DNA of 64,000 bases from Silurus meridionalis (taxonomy: Eukaryota > Chordata > Actinopteri > Siluriformes > Siluridae), in assembly GCF_014805685.1 (NCBI RefSeq), contig NC_060892.1:19853990-19917989 (forward strand). Reading direction: 5' to 3'. The position numbers and the translations under genes were made by a program. This document shows, piece by piece, positions 62,718-64,000 of this stretch. Every line of letters starts with the position of its first letter. The first letter of the stretch is position 1. The notes beneath the pieces were generated by a model. It made no database searches and was not told the DNA's origin. It worked only from the letters and a program-made list of their open reading frames with translations.

Positions 62718-63530
62718 TGTAAGGATGGTCAGATTTCTTCATGATCCCAGGCCCTGAGAACTGCCATGCAACAAAACAATAAACCATCTAATCTGAGGAG
62801 AGGATCTCTTTAATCTGAGGAAAGAAAGCCATTTGTTCAGCTGCCCACTCCCCCATCCTTGAGCGCCTTTTTCCCTCTTGGGGAGATGGCCAGGTCATGG
62901 AAAGGTGACTTAGAAGTTCCCAAAATTCAAACAACTGTACTTGCATAATGTAATAATTAGTTGATTATGTAGCCTGGTGTTACTGTAAATCTCTGACCAT
63001 GATAGTACAAACTGAAGGCTCATGAATGGATGGAGCATAGAGTACAACGTCTGGGACCTTCTGATTTCTGACTATCACTGACCAAGTGACTAAATGAATT
63101 ATTCTTTATGAATGAGCAAGCATTGAGCGGCCTACTTAAAGAATATTAGTTTACCGTTACATCCTCTGACTAAGATTCATACTCACCAACTTGCCTCCGT
63201 GAGCAGGTATTGTAAGCCAAGCACAAGTCTCTAAGCGACTCCATAATTAATGATTAATTCAAAAGACGGAATGTTTAGAACAATCTCTTAAAATTAAAGA
63301 AGAAATACAACCAATAAAGTGATCAACTTGAATTAGATATATTCAAGTAAAATCTTTATTATAAATTGGAGTCAGATTAGAGGTGAAAAAAAAAAAAAAA
63401 GTGGATTCATGCAACAAATTGATATCCATTTTAATAATCTTTTACAGCAGCACAAGAAACACTAACAGGCAGCATACCTTCACCCACGCCAGTGGATTCC
63501 ATCGTTGGGCCATTGGGTGGGCACCCTACA
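62718..63530 (-). mobile_element. Solo LTR, 813 bp, with TSD CCAT
   Basis: Inverted relative to the LTR at 18747-19971. On the plus strand it starts TGTAAGGATGGTCAGA and ends GGGCACCCTACA, the reverse complement of the first copy's ends. CCAT flanks both sides (62714-62717 and 63531-63534). The outer parts match the first copy closely. The middle differs: the first copy carries several hundred extra bases between the GGCTACATAATCAACTA motif and GGAACTTCTAAGTCACC. The TATA box is lost in this copy. No internal retroelement genes are next to it. Confidence 0.88.
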
Positions 63531-63534
63531 CCAT

Positions 63535-64000
63535 CAATGCAGTTCTGACCTGTTCACTCACAGCAAAATTGCTTACTTAAACTGCAAAACTAAATTCATG
63601 GTTTCTAAGTTGACCCCAGTAATGTCATTTATCTGACACATTGATGTCTTATTATCTGTTTTTAGTTTATTTTTGCCTAAAACGAACTATACTGAAAATG
63701 TACTTTGAAAATATACTTCGATTCCTGACCTTAGCACCACCACGATTGACTAAAAATTCACCTTGGGTGAAACTTCAAAAATACAAATGCACAAGTTATA
63801 GAGGTATTTTCCTTTTCAGGTTGCCTTACCTAAGCAGCTACATACTTGAGCATCACTATAGCAGGGGGTCTAAAAACTCAGGACCCATGCATATGTGTTA
63901 TACCTCATGAGGGTAAGAGTACAGAAAACAAAGTGGGATCCATGCAGGTGATCATCCCTCCAAAGTCCCAATCCCCCTACGCTTTACATCGAAAGCCAAA
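63535..64000. other. Non-coding stretch to window end
   Basis: The 89-codon plus frame at 63641-63910 has no recognised domain. Nothing else is seen. Confidence 0.45.

Overview
The window looks like non-coding DNA from a teleost fish nuclear genome. An otophysan, perhaps a catfish, is my guess, but I cannot fix the species. The reasons are an AT-rich composition, dense long microsatellites (TA, GA, CA, TAA, GATA, AAAG), many decayed Tc1-like transposons, several tRNA-derived SINEs and pieces of typical fish LINEs. I find no convincing host protein-coding gene. Almost every open frame is under 140 codons; they lie in repeats, in microsatellites or in chance open stretches. The window is therefore a gene desert or the inside of one or more very long introns.

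Layout. 1-0.1 kb: LINE reverse-transcriptase relic. 0.1-4.5 kb: mostly unique sequence with one decayed interspersed repeat. 4.5-5.0 kb: Tc1-like relic next to a perfect 38-bp hairpin. 6.2-8.3 kb: TAA array, a diverged ~32-bp minisatellite, CT and TA arrays, and a Tc1 relic. 9.1-11.0 kb: two Tc1-like copies. 11-18 kb: mainly unique sequence, with another Tc1 relic next to a perfect 30-bp hairpin at 14.4 kb. 17.9-20 kb: SINE relics and a 1.2-kb solo LTR. 20-25 kb: unique sequence, TA/CA arrays, a CpG-rich patch and SINEs. 24.8-32.5 kb: dense transposon graveyard (four Tc1-like copies, an RTE-type LINE end and a 756-bp terminal-inverted-repeat element). 34.7-36.0 kb: a nearly identical 0.53-kb tandem duplication built around GA/GACA arrays. 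40-46 kb: decayed repeats, a strong exon candidate, a complete hAT MITE and LINE ends. 47.6 kb: an RFX X-box. 48.3-49.0 kb: a three-layer nest of transposons. 50.9 and 55.7 kb: tRNA-Glu SINEs with clean target-site duplications. 56-62 kb: mostly unique sequence with a second exon candidate. 62.3-63.5 kb: a small minisatellite and a second solo LTR, inverted relative to the first.

How the parts relate. The tRNA-Glu SINEs at 50.9 and 55.7 kb end in the same 3' tail as the RTE LINE fragment at 28.6 kb, which fits a SINE mobilised by that LINE. Seven Tc1-like copies share one terminal repeat and belong to one largely non-autonomous family; three others share a second family.

I did not find a coherent new biological system. 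The points most worth checking are the two perfect hairpins beside Tc1 relics, the tandem duplication, the two exon candidates and the nested transposon clusters. Family names are from memory of consensus sequences; no search was run.
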